A stretch of DNA of 32,491 nt, taken from assembly GCA_900541205.1 (NCBI GenBank), contig UQIV01000027.1, positions 1 through 32,491 on the forward strand, written 5' to 3'. Numbering within the stretch: position 1 is the first letter of the stretch; every line of letters starts with the position of its first letter. Position numbers and translations under genes: made by a program. This document shows positions 1-9,624 of the stretch, in pieces. The notes beneath the pieces are model-generated. The model was not told where the DNA came from. It did not search any database and saw only the letters and a list, made by a program, of their open reading frames with translations. The DNA is from an uncultured Collinsella sp. Lineage in GTDB: Bacteria > Actinomycetota > Coriobacteriia > Coriobacteriales > Coriobacteriaceae.

Positions 1-188
1 GTTTTTACGGCCGCGGGCGGGGGGGGTCTTGGGGGCCCCCGGGGTAATTTACCCGGCCGGCGGGCGGGGGGCCGTGCTTGTTTTTTATAGGGGGGGGCCG
101 CAATGTTCAAAAAAAATGGCTGGCACCCCGGCCCCGCCGGCAAATAGCAGACACTCCGCATGCAATCTATGCAAACAAACAAGTACGT
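1..188. other. G/C homopolymer-rich contig edge, no gene
   Basis: The first ~120 bases are runs of G and C broken by short A/T runs, unlike the codon-structured DNA that follows. No reading frame here looks like protein. The LacI-type gene ends at 189 and I see no clear terminator for it in this stretch. The likeliest explanation is low-quality sequence at an assembly edge, so I would not interpret its apparent palindromes. Confidence 0.5.
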
Positions 189-1217
189 TTAGCTACATTC
201 GGTAAGTTCGAGCACGCTGCCCTTAACGATAAGCGCCGGCTCCAGGACAACCTCTTCGGCACGCCTGCCGCCCCTACCGGCAAGACGCTTGGACATGCAG
301 CCAAAAGCATGCTCCGCAAGGACACCAGGATCCTGCTCAATCGCGGTCAGCGCCGGCTCAAAGAGAACGTCGGCGGCCGAGTTGTCGTAACTCACCACCG
401 AGATGTCGCCCGGGATGCTCTTCCCCATCTCGTGCAGGCGCTTGAGCAAACCGAGGGCAATGTTGTCCGAGCTTGCGAACACGGCGGTGGCGTCGGTTGC
501 GAGCACCGCCTCCGAAGCCTCGTAGGCACTCGGGATGTAGTACTCGCTCTCAAACTCTAAACGCGCGTCGATAGGCAAGCCAACCTCGCGCAGTGCGCGC
601 TCATAGCCGGCAAGTCGTTTGCGACCTGTATTGGAACGGCGCGCGTTAACCAAGCAGGCAATACGACGGTGGCCCTGCTCGATCAGATAGCGAGTGGCCA
701 TGTAGCCACCCATCTCGTGGTCGAACATCACCTTGTCGCACTCGAGCCCCTCAATGGCACGGTCGACCATCACGGCAGGGATGGGCAGATGGCTCACCTC
801 CTCGCGCAGGGCACGATCGTCGGAGAACTCGTCACCCACTACCAGAAAGACGCCGTCGACGCCGCGCGTCACCAGCTGGCGCAGCAGTTCCAAATCGTCA
901 TCGGCGCTTCCACCCGAGCTGGTAATGAAGAGCGCATAGCCATCCTCGCGGCAGCGCTTTTCCAGGCTACCGGCGAGCGAGGCAAAAAAGCGGCTCTCGA
1001 TGTTAGGGACGATAAGGCCCAGCGTGCGCGACTCGCGCATGACCAGACTACGCGCAATCTGGTTAGGGACATAGTGGTTGCGCGCCGCGACCTCCTTGAT
1101 GAGCTTGCGGTTTTCTTCCGAGATGCGACAGGGCCGATTATTGAGAACAAGCGAGACCGACGAGGGGGAAAGCCCCACCTCCTGGGCGATCTGCTTGAGG
1201 GTGACTTTGTTGGCCAT
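189..1217 (-). CDS. LacI-family transcriptional regulator
   Basis: This is a 342-residue LacI/GalR-type repressor. The N-terminus (about residues 4-60) is the classic helix-turn-helix plus hinge: VTLKQIAQEVGLSPSSVSLV, then the NHYVPNQIARSL hinge region. Residues ~65-335 form a periplasmic-binding-protein-like effector domain, beginning LGLIVPNIESRFFASL and including DGVFLVVGDEF and FASSDNIALGLL. The length is normal for the family. The ATG at 1217 is preceded by a good ribosome site (GGAAGGAG). It is transcribed divergently from murB, which it is unlikely to control. A sugar effector is probable by family, but no target operator is evident and the ligand cannot be named. Its natural target may lie left of the window or be the carbohydrate genes further right. 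Confidence 0.93.
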   Translation of the reverse strand: MANKVTLKQIAQEVGLSPSSVSLVLNNRPCRISEENRKLIKEVAARNHYVPNQIARSLVMRESRTLGLIVPNIESRFFASLAGSLEKRCREDGYALFITSSGGSADDDLELLRQLVTRGVDGVFLVVGDEFSDDRALREEVSHLPIPAVMVDRAIEGLECDKVMFDHEMGGYMATRYLIEQGHRRIACLVNARRSNTGRKRLAGYERALREVGLPIDARLEFESEYYIPSAYEASEAVLATDATAVFASSDNIALGLLKRLHEMGKSIPGDISVVSYDNSAADVLFEPALTAIEQDPGVLAEHAFGCMSKRLAGRGGRRAEEVVLEPALIVKGSVLELTECS

Positions 1218-1252
1218 CTCGCTCCTTCCGGGTTTACGCGCAATCTCTTGAA

Positions 1253-1357
1253 AGTATAGCGACTACCCCTCTACCTCGGTGATAAACACTTTACCAATCC
1301 GGTAGACGGCTGTTTTATCGCCGTCAGCGCACCAAATCCGTCCGGGTGGGGTATATT
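1253..1357. promoter_or_regulatory. divergent promoter region between lacI-type gene and murB
   Basis: A TATACT-like -10 for the LacI-type gene reads on the minus strand (AGTATA at 1253-1258). A TATATT hexamer at 1352-1357 sits about 45 bases before the preferred murB start. Neither has a convincing -35 at standard spacing, so these are tentative. Confidence 0.3.
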
Positions 1358-1400
1358 GCAATCGATTGATGACAACAACCACCAAAAGGCGGATATTCGT

Positions 1401-2363
1401 ATGCACGAGAACGACTTTTTTAACGAGGACCTGCTGTGCGCGCTTGCTGGCGTTGCCGGCGAGGACAACGTGTTGATGAGCGAGCCCATGCGCGAGCACA
1501 CCACGTTTAAGATCGGCGGCCCGGCCGACGTCTTTGTCACGCCCGATACCGAGCAGGGCCTCGTCGCCACGCTCGATACCTGCTATCGCTGCGACCTACC
1601 CCTCACTATCGTGGGCAACGGCTCCGACCTGCTCGTCGGCGACAAGGGTATCCGCGGCGTTGTCGTGGCGCTGGGCGAAGGCCTCTCCGACATCACGGTC
1701 GACGGTACGCACGTCACGGCGGCGGCCGGCGCCTTGCTTTCCGATGTCGCCGCGGCGGCAGCCGAGGCCGGTCTCACCGGCATGGAGCCCATCTCGGGCA
1801 TCCCCGGATCGGTCGGCGGCGCCTGCTACATGAACGCCGGTGCCTACGGTGCCTGCATGGCCGATGTGCTGGAGTCCGTGCGCGTCTACAAACCCGCTCG
1901 CCAGCTCGACGACGGCACCCGCGGCAGCGGCAACATCATCGAGTTCGATGTCGACGAGCTCAACCTGGGCTATCGCAAGAGCCGCATTGCCGACGACGGT
2001 TTCATCGTGCTTTCGGCCACTTTCAATCTCGCCCCGGGCAACGCCGCGATGATCAAGGCCGACATGGACGACTACCGCCAGCGCCGCGAGGACAAGCAGC
2101 CGCTCGACATGCCGAGTGCCGGCTCCACCTTCAAGCGCCCCGAGGGCTACTTTGCCGGCAAGCTCATCATGGATGCCGGCCTGCGAGGACACGCCGTTGG
2201 CGGCGCGCAGGTAAGCGAAAAGCACTGCGGCTTTATCGTCAACGCCGACCACGCCACCGCCGCCGACGTCGACGAACTCATCCGCGACATCCAAGCCAAA
2301 GTCAAAGAGCAGTTCGACGTAGACCTAGAACCCGAAGTCCACCGAGTAGGCGAATTTTTATAA
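1401..2363 (+). CDS. murB: UDP-N-acetylenolpyruvoylglucosamine reductase MurB
   Basis: MurB is an FAD enzyme that uses NADPH to reduce UDP-GlcNAc-enolpyruvate to UDP-MurNAc, an early cytoplasmic step of peptidoglycan synthesis. Visible motifs are the FAD-binding segment TTFKIGGPADVFV, IVGNGSDLLV, the GIPGSVGGACYMNAGAYG loop, the serine segment AGSTFKRP (proton donor by family) and the C-terminal LEPEVHRVGEF carrying the conserved Glu. At 320 residues it has normal length. An upstream in-frame TTG at 1356 would add 15 residues, but the ATG at 1401 has an AAGGCGG ribosome site about 8 bases upstream, so I prefer it. It stands alone, followed by a strong terminator. Confidence 0.95.
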   Translation: MHENDFFNEDLLCALAGVAGEDNVLMSEPMREHTTFKIGGPADVFVTPDTEQGLVATLDTCYRCDLPLTIVGNGSDLLVGDKGIRGVVVALGEGLSDITVDGTHVTAAAGALLSDVAAAAAEAGLTGMEPISGIPGSVGGACYMNAGAYGACMADVLESVRVYKPARQLDDGTRGSGNIIEFDVDELNLGYRKSRIADDGFIVLSATFNLAPGNAAMIKADMDDYRQRREDKQPLDMPSAGSTFKRPEGYFAGKLIMDAGLRGHAVGGAQVSEKHCGFIVNADHATAADVDELIRDIQAKVKEQFDVDLEPEVHRVGEFL

Positions 2364-2366
2364 AAA

Positions 2367-2395
2367 GAAGGCCCCGAAAGGGGCCTTCACCATAT
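2367..2395. terminator. intrinsic terminator after murB
   Basis: A 9-bp stem GAAGGCCCC/GGGGCCTTC (2367-2375 with 2380-2388) with a GAAA tetraloop begins 3 bases after the murB stop and is followed by an AT-rich stretch (CATATTTATT). A-rich sequence lies upstream, so it may work in both directions. Confidence 0.8.
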
Positions 2396-2440
2396 TTATT
2401 CAGACAACCCAGTCCGGTGTGTCACGCCTTGGACCCGGAA

Positions 2441-2571
2441 GGTCCGGGGCTGGGGGCGAGGCATAAGGTTGGTCGCGAGTTCCGCACGCAAAGAAGGCCA
2501 CTTAATGTGGCCTTCGTCTTGCGCAGGACTGTAGAGCAGGCAACCTTATGCCTCGCCCCCAGTCCCGGACC
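2441..2571 (+). repeat. nested-hairpin repeat, copy A
   Basis: The arms 2441-2471 and 2541-2571 are reverse complements over 31 bp with a single mismatch that can wobble. They enclose a 69-nt core (2472-2540) beginning GTCGCGAGTTCCGCACG and ending GACTGTAGAGCAGG. The core contains its own hairpin, GAAGGCCAC/GTGGCCTTC with loop TTAAT. The core is identical to that of copy C (25374-25442) except for its first base, whereas the arms share no long identity with any other copy. It lies between the convergent ends of murB and the coiled-coil peptidase, 19 bases beyond the latter's stop codon. No T-tract follows either arm. Confidence 0.9.
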
Positions 2572-2590
2572 AACTTGCTTCAAACCGCAG

Positions 2591-3796
2591 CTACGACAGC
2601 GCGATACCGCCAAGCCAGCCCCAACGCACGCCAGAGCCAGTGCCATAGAAGCTAATAAACGAATCAAGCGACTTAGACGTAATGGCACCCTCGTTGCTCA
2701 TAACGATACCGCCGCCAACATAGATACCCACATGACCGTAGATAAGGCCCGGAGCACCCGTTCCGCTGTGCGAGGAATCGGCCACGATCATGCCCACCTG
2801 TAGCGCCGAGCGGTCGGAGCTATAGCACCAGGCGTTGAACATGTCACACGCGTTGCCGCCAAAATAGCCCACGCCGGCGTTACGGAAGACATTGGTAACC
2901 CACGCCGCGCACCAGTTCTGACCCGGCGAAGGCGTGGAGTAGCACGCGTTGACGACGGCCTGCTGTTTGCCCGAGCCGGCATTCTGTTGCGGGGTTCCGG
3001 GCGCATACGATCCGCCACCCGAGCTTGAACCACCCGAGTAGGAATTGTTCTTGTTCGCGGCAGCCGCGGCAGCGGCAGCCTTCCTAGCGGCCTCCTCAGC
3101 CTGGGCGGCAGCGAGGATCTCGGAATCGCGCTGAGCCATGAGCTCCTTGACGTCGTCGGAAAGACCGTTCAGAACGGTCTGGACCTCTTGCTGCTTGGCC
3201 TGCATATCCTGCATCTGAGCCGTCTGCTGGTCCTTGAGTTTCTCCAGGTCGGCCTTTTGTGCTTCGAGCTCGGTCTTCTGTGCGTCGAGCTCAGCCTGAA
3301 TCGTCTGGATATCCTCGATGGCATCGCGGTCGCTCTTGTTGATCTTCTCAACGTAATGCGCGTTGGCGACGAGTTCCTCAAACGAGCCAGAGGCCAGCAG
3401 CAAAGACAGGATGTTCGTGCCGCCGGACTTGTAGCTGGCGGCCACGCGATCGGAAAGGTCGTTGCGCTTCTTCTTGAGCTCGGCCTTCTTTTCATCGATC
3501 TGGGCCTGCGTGTCGTCAATCTTGCCCTGGACATTCTCGATGTCGTTGAGGGTCTGGGCATTCTTGTTGGCCAGCGCCGCATACTCATTTGCGATGCTGT
3601 CGAGCTGGGCCTGAACCTCGTCGAGCTGGGCCTGGGCAGCATTCAGTTTATCGGTGGTTTCTTTGGAAGCCTCCGCCGCATGGGCGCGAGCGGGCAGGCC
3701 AAAAAGAACTGCCGCAGAAGCGGCGCCGAACAGGGCCTTGAGGGCAGTGCGGCGCGAGAGCTCCTGGGAAAGGATGGAATCGCTGTTTGGTGACAT
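2591..3796 (-). CDS. secreted coiled-coil NlpC/P60- or CHAP-type peptidoglycan hydrolase
   Basis: This 401-residue exported protein probably cleaves peptidoglycan peptides. Residues ~14-41 are an export signal, SRRTALKALFGAASAAVLFG ending ARAHA-A; the twin Arg pair makes Tat export possible. Residues ~45-235 are a long coiled coil with an SFEELVANAHYVEKI segment resembling the PcsB/CwlO N-terminal domain, which by family couples such enzymes to FtsEX. An Ala-rich stretch and a Ser/Gly linker follow (to ~275). The C-terminal domain has a catalytic Cys (C296 in NWCAAWV) and His (H355 in IYGHVGIYV), typical of NlpC/P60 or CHAP peptidases; which of the two I cannot settle. The ATG is preceded by GGAG. 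It is divergent from galE. Confidence 0.85.
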   Translation of the reverse strand: MSPNSDSILSQELSRRTALKALFGAASAAVLFGLPARAHAAEASKETTDKLNAAQAQLDEVQAQLDSIANEYAALANKNAQTLNDIENVQGKIDDTQAQIDEKKAELKKKRNDLSDRVAASYKSGGTNILSLLLASGSFEELVANAHYVEKINKSDRDAIEDIQTIQAELDAQKTELEAQKADLEKLKDQQTAQMQDMQAKQQEVQTVLNGLSDDVKELMAQRDSEILAAAQAEEAARKAAAAAAAANKNNSYSGGSSSGGGSYAPGTPQQNAGSGKQQAVVNACYSTPSPGQNWCAAWVTNVFRNAGVGYFGGNACDMFNAWCYSSDRSALQVGMIVADSSHSGTGAPGLIYGHVGIYVGGGIVMSNEGAITSKSLDSFISFYGTGSGVRWGWLGGIALS

Positions 3797-4020
3797 ATGT
3801 ACTCCGTTACATGTTTATTTATATGTCGCTCAACTCATACATATTAGCGTACATATGGCGCGTCCCAACGATTTCCACGAACGGCAGGAAACTACAAGGT
3901 CAGCGGCTCGCAAGCAAATGCCAAAGATCAGGTTATGCGTACGCAAGCTCTTCTGATGAGTACGTTAGCACAATCCTCTGCTTTTCCTACAGCGCACGAT
4001 TTGGGCGTCCCTGCCTGCGC

Positions 4021-4026
4021 TATACT
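4021..4026 (+). promoter_or_regulatory. candidate -10 element of galE
   Basis: TATACT lies 38 bases upstream of the galE start, in a 267-bp divergent intergenic region (3797-4063) that holds no gene. The left part is AT-rich with several CATATG/ACATATG repeats that probably serve the minus-strand peptidase promoter. No good -35 is seen at 17 bases. The galE ribosome site is AGGAG at about 4053-4057. Confidence 0.4.
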
Positions 4027-4063
4027 CCCCTGAAGAAGTGTTCCTGATTCGATAGGAGACTAC

Positions 4064-5125
4064 ATGTCCAAAGCACTCGACCCCAAAGACACCTGCGTCC
4101 TCGTTACCGGTGGCGCCGGTTTTATCGGCTCGCACACCGTCGTTCAGCTGCTCGAGGGTGGCTACCAGGTCGTCATCGTCGATGATCTCTCCAACTCCAG
4201 CGCCGTCGCCGTCGACCGCGTCAAGACCATCGTGGGCGACGAGGCCGCCAAGAACCTCACCTTCTACGAGGCCAACGTGCTCGACCGCGATGCGATGAAC
4301 AAGATCTTCGATACCCATCAGATCGACCGCGTCATCCACTTTGCCGGCTTTAAGGCCGTCGGCGAGTCGGTGAGCAAGCCCGTCGAGTACTACCACAACA
4401 ACATCGAGAACACCCTGGTGCTCATCGACGTCATGCGCAACCATGGCTGCAAGTCCATCATCTTCTCGAGCTCCTCGACCGTCTACGGCGACCCGAACAA
4501 CCCGCCCGTCACCGAGGAGGATCCTAAGAAGCCCGCGACCAACCCCTATGGTTGGACCAAGTGGATGATCGAGCAGATCCTTATGGACGTCCACACCGCC
4601 GACCCCGAGTGGGACGTCGTGCTGCTCCGTTACTTCAACCCCATCGGCGCTCATCCGTCGGGCCTGATCGGCGAGGACCCCAAGGGCATCCCCAACAACC
4701 TGGTGCCCTATGTCGCCCAGGTCGCCGTGGGCAAGCTCGAGGCCGTTCAGGTCTTTGGCAACGACTACCCCACCCCCGACGGCACCGGCGTGCGCGACTA
4801 CATCCACGTGTGCGATCTGGCCTCTGGTCACGTTGCTGCCCTTAATTGGATGAACGGCAAGACCGGCGTCGAGATCTTTAACTTGGGCACCGGCACCGGC
4901 ACCTCGGTACTCGAGGTCGTCGCCGCCTTCTCCAAGGCTTGTGGCAAGGAGCTGCCCTACGTAATCCGCGAGCGCCGCGCCGGCGACATCGCTGCCAACT
5001 GGTGCGATGCCTCCAAGGCCGAGCGCATGATGGGCTGGAAGGCCCAGTACGACATCGCGGACATGTGCCGCGATAGCTGGAACTGGCAGAGCCACAACCC
5101 CAACGGCTTCGCCGACGCCGAGTAG
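4064..5125 (+). CDS. galE: UDP-glucose 4-epimerase GalE
   Basis: GalE interconverts UDP-glucose and UDP-galactose using bound NAD, the last step of the Leloir pathway and a source of UDP-galactose for glycans. It is an extended short-chain dehydrogenase. The Rossmann motif TGGAGFIGSH is at residues 15-24, the SSSSTVYGD serine segment follows, and the catalytic YxxxK is Y162/K166 in NPYGWTKW. Further family signatures are RYFNPIGAHPSG and GTGVRDYIHVCDLA. At 353 residues it is slightly longer than the usual ~335-340. Start choice is clear from GATAGGAGACTAC before the ATG. A terminator follows, so it is probably transcribed alone. Galactokinase and uridylyltransferase are not in the window. Confidence 0.96.
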   Translation: MSKALDPKDTCVLVTGGAGFIGSHTVVQLLEGGYQVVIVDDLSNSSAVAVDRVKTIVGDEAAKNLTFYEANVLDRDAMNKIFDTHQIDRVIHFAGFKAVGESVSKPVEYYHNNIENTLVLIDVMRNHGCKSIIFSSSSTVYGDPNNPPVTEEDPKKPATNPYGWTKWMIEQILMDVHTADPEWDVVLLRYFNPIGAHPSGLIGEDPKGIPNNLVPYVAQVAVGKLEAVQVFGNDYPTPDGTGVRDYIHVCDLASGHVAALNWMNGKTGVEIFNLGTGTGTSVLEVVAAFSKACGKELPYVIRERRAGDIAANWCDASKAERMMGWKAQYDIADMCRDSWNWQSHNPNGFADAE

Positions 5126-5147
5126 CAAAAACCTACATACCGCTCTT

Positions 5148-5181
5148 GCCCCGATCTCACGTTGTGAGGTCGGGGCTTTTT
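5148..5181 (+). terminator. intrinsic terminator after galE
   Basis: GCCCCGATCTCAC (5148-5160) pairs with GTGAGGTCGGGGC (5164-5176) with one internal mismatch and a GTT loop, followed by TTTTTC. Strong Rho-independent terminator. Confidence 0.9.
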
Positions 5182-5230
5182 CATGGCATGTAACCATTCG
5201 CCGAAAATCGACCAACTTTTTTATCTTGCC

Positions 5231-5260
5231 TGTACATGTTTAAACAACATGTTTTACAAT
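5231..5260 (+). promoter_or_regulatory. malQ promoter with embedded palindromic operator
   Basis: TACAAT at 5255-5260 is a good -10. TGTACA at 5231-5236 is a weak -35 with an 18-base spacer. The spacer carries the inverted repeat ACATGTT-TAAAC-AACATGT (5234-5252), so a protein bound there would block RNA polymerase. Its centre contains ATGTTTAAACAA (5236-5247), whose reverse complement TTGTTTAAACAT matches sites in the GntR/PTS and binding-protein promoters. Regulation by the GntR protein encoded at 14297-15016 is inferred. Confidence 0.6.
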
Positions 5261-5345
5261 AGGCGTATCAGATCAGAACATCGGAGGCGGACTGCACATC
5301 CATCGGCAGGCCGACCCCACAACAAGAAGGTTGGTGAGCGCATTC

Positions 5346-6851
5346 ATGGAGCGTGCAAGCGGCGTCCTCATGCCCGTCTCATCTCTGCCCGGACCATACG
5401 GAATCGGCGGCTTTGGCTGGAATGCCTACGACTTCGTCGATTTTCTCGCCTCGTGCAAACAACATTACTGGCAGATTCTGCCCCTTACGACGACCAGCTA
5501 TGGCGATTCGCCCTATCAGTCGTTCTCGGCCCGCGCTGGCAACCCCAACTTTATCGACTTTGCCGAGCTTATCGAGGCAGGGTATCTGGAGCAGCGCGAT
5601 ATCGATGGCGTGTATCTGGGATCCGACCCCAGCAATGTCGACTACGGTGCTATCTTTGGCGGCCGCCGTCAGATTCTCGACCGCGCCGCTGAGCGCTTTG
5701 CCGCCGACAAGCCAGCCGATTTCGATGACTTTATCCAAGCCAACGAGGACTGGCTCATCCCCTACTGTGAGTTCATGACCGTCAAAGAGGAGTGCGGTCT
5801 CAAGGCGTTTTGGGAGTGGCCCGCGGAACTCCGCACCCGCGGCGAGGCTTCCGCCAAGGTCTGCGCCGACCATCCGGCGCGTATGCTCTACCACCAGATG
5901 ACGCAGTACTTCTTCGATCGCCAGTGGAGCCGCCTCAAGGCCTATGCCAACGAGCGCGACATTCTCATCATCGGCGACCTGCCCATCTATGTCTCGCGTG
6001 ACTCCGTCGAGATGTGGGCGACACCTGAGCTCTTTAAGATCGACGCCGCCGGCAATCCCGTGAGCGTCGCCGGCACGCCGCCCGACCAGTTCTCGGCCAC
6101 CGGCCAGTACTGGGGCAACCCCATCTACGACTGGGACGCCATGGAGTCCGACGGCTTCTCCTGGTGGGAGGGCCGCATTCGCGCCGCCCTCGACATGTAC
6201 GACGTCATCCGCCTGGATCACTTCCGCGGCTTCGAGGCCTATTGGGAGGTGCCGTTCTCCTCGCCCGATTCGTCCTACGGTTCGTGGACGCAGGGTCCCG
6301 GCCTCAAGTTCTTCAAGACACTCGAGGAAAAGCTCGGCACGCTGCCCATCATCGCCGAGGACCTGGGCTTCCTCACCCCCGGCGTCATCGACATGCGCGA
6401 CAACTCGGGCTTCCCCGGCATGAAGATCCTGCAGTTTGCCTTTGAGGGCACCAACTCGTACTACCTGCCGCATAACTACATCGCCAACACCGTCGCCTAC
6501 GTGGGCACCCACGACAACGAGACGGCGCGCGGCTGGTTTGAGGGAACGGCCACCCCGCGTCAGTGCGAGCAGGCAGCCCTGTACACCCATCAGCAGGCCG
6601 GCGAGCCTATCACCGACGCACTCAACCGAACCATCGCAGCCAGCGTGAGCGACACGTGCATCTACACCATGCAGGACCTGCTCAACTTGGGCAACGAGGC
6701 GCGCATCAACACCCCTGCCACACTGGGCGGCAACTGGACCTGGCGCATGCTCGACGGCGCCATCACCCGCGAGCTCGAGCACAAACTCACCGACTGGACC
6801 GAGACCTACTTCCGCATCCCGTGGGAAGCCGAAATCGAGCTTCCTCAATAG
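5346..6851 (+). CDS. malQ: 4-alpha-glucanotransferase (amylomaltase), GH77
   Basis: MalQ transfers alpha-1,4-glucan segments between malto-oligosaccharides and releases glucose, lengthening chains for the phosphorylase encoded next. GH77 hallmarks are visible: the N-terminal SLPGPYGIGGFG and SYGDSPYQSFSARAGNP, nucleophile D291 in IRLDHFRGFEAYW, acid/base E338 in PIIAEDLGFLTPGV, and the third carboxylate D390 in YVGTHDNET. The length (501 residues) is usual for bacterial GH77 without extra N-terminal domains. The start is uncertain: TTG 5331 and GTG 5334 are in frame. I prefer ATG 5346, which has GGTGAG about 8 bases upstream. It has its own terminator, so it may not be strictly co-transcribed with glgP. 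Confidence 0.95.
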   Translation: MERASGVLMPVSSLPGPYGIGGFGWNAYDFVDFLASCKQHYWQILPLTTTSYGDSPYQSFSARAGNPNFIDFAELIEAGYLEQRDIDGVYLGSDPSNVDYGAIFGGRRQILDRAAERFAADKPADFDDFIQANEDWLIPYCEFMTVKEECGLKAFWEWPAELRTRGEASAKVCADHPARMLYHQMTQYFFDRQWSRLKAYANERDILIIGDLPIYVSRDSVEMWATPELFKIDAAGNPVSVAGTPPDQFSATGQYWGNPIYDWDAMESDGFSWWEGRIRAALDMYDVIRLDHFRGFEAYWEVPFSSPDSSYGSWTQGPGLKFFKTLEEKLGTLPIIAEDLGFLTPGVIDMRDNSGFPGMKILQFAFEGTNSYYLPHNYIANTVAYVGTHDNETARGWFEGTATPRQCEQAALYTHQQAGEPITDALNRTIAASVSDTCIYTMQDLLNLGNEARINTPATLGGNWTWRMLDGAITRELEHKLTDWTETYFRIPWEAEIELPQ

Positions 6852-6899
6852 GAGCTACCGCGCCCGACCCCTCCCCACCGTGCGGACGCGCTTGCTTTT

Positions 6900-6940
6900 C
6901 CCGCGCGAGGCCACCCCAATCCCCTCGCGCGGGCTTCTTA
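6900..6940 (+). terminator. intrinsic terminator between malQ and glgP
   Basis: CCCGCGCGAGG (6900-6910) pairs perfectly with CCTCGCGCGGG (6923-6933), followed by CTTCTTA. The T-tract is weak, so some read-through into glgP is plausible. Confidence 0.65.
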
Positions 6941-6979
6941 TGAATTGCAGACATGAAACAACCCATCACAGGAGAAAAC

Positions 6980-9247
<2,268 letters not shown>

Positions 9248-9277
9248 TTTCGCTTCCCTTACCCATCCTCTTGAGAA

Positions 9278-9308
9278 ACGGAGTCGTGGCAACACGGCTC
9301 CGTTTTTT
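9278..9308 (+). terminator. intrinsic terminator after glgP
   Basis: ACGGAGTCGTG (9278-9288) pairs with CACGGCTCCGT (9293-9303) with one internal mismatch and a GCAA loop, followed by TTTTTT. Confidence 0.9.
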
Positions 9309-9388
9309 GTGCCCGCACGTTACCCTGTGACCCGACTCGACCAAACAATCTCGATCCATAACAACTACTCAACCAAAACGGTCCCAGC

Positions 9389-9486
9389 TGTTACAGATTG
9401 AGACATACCGGCCCCTCCCCTTGGGTTTATCTCAATCTGTAACATCTAACGTCCGAAATCGGCCCTACCCGTTACAGATCGAGACA
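9389..9486. repeat. three copies of a GTTACAGAT(T/C)GAGACA motif, two inverted
   Basis: TGTTACAGATTGAGA (9389-9403) is the exact inverse of TCTCAATCTGTAACA (9430-9444). A third direct copy, GTTACAGATCGAGACA, is at 9471-9486. They fill most of the gap between the terminators of glgP and the minus-strand ABC operon. No promoter or open frame is convincing in 9248-9624. The role is unknown; an intergenic repeat family or a structured RNA is possible. Confidence 0.7.
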
Positions 9487-9518
9487 AACGACCGGCCAGA
9501 CAACCCCAACACAAAGAA

Positions 9519-9556
9519 AGGCTCCCCTCTCGCCCAGTGGACGGGAGGGGAGCCTT
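9519..9556 (-). terminator. terminator of the ABC sugar operon
   Basis: AAGGCTCCCCTC pairs with GAGGGGAGCCTT in a long, nearly perfect hairpin around a 9519-9556 centre. On the minus strand the 3' side runs into CCTTTCTTTG. It lies ~70 bases after the ATPase stop at 9625. Confidence 0.75.
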
Positions 9557-9624
9557 ATATGTGACCGCGGCAAAAGGATGGCAATACCGCAGTCGCCCAA
9601 AGGGAGGGCCCGGATGCACCAGGC

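Noticed and set aside
1..120. Palindromic GC blocks at the left edge as a regulatory or origin structure
   Set aside because: Homopolymer-rich composition unlike the rest of the window suggests low-quality sequence at a contig end.
2441..2571. Nested repeats A-C as ordinary Rho-independent terminators or CRISPR units
   Set aside because: No T-tract follows the arms, the cores are conserved across loci, and there is no regularly spaced repeat-spacer array anywhere in the window.
5379..6848. Long open frame antisense to malQ
   Set aside because: Shadow frame; malQ on the plus strand has all GH77 catalytic residues.
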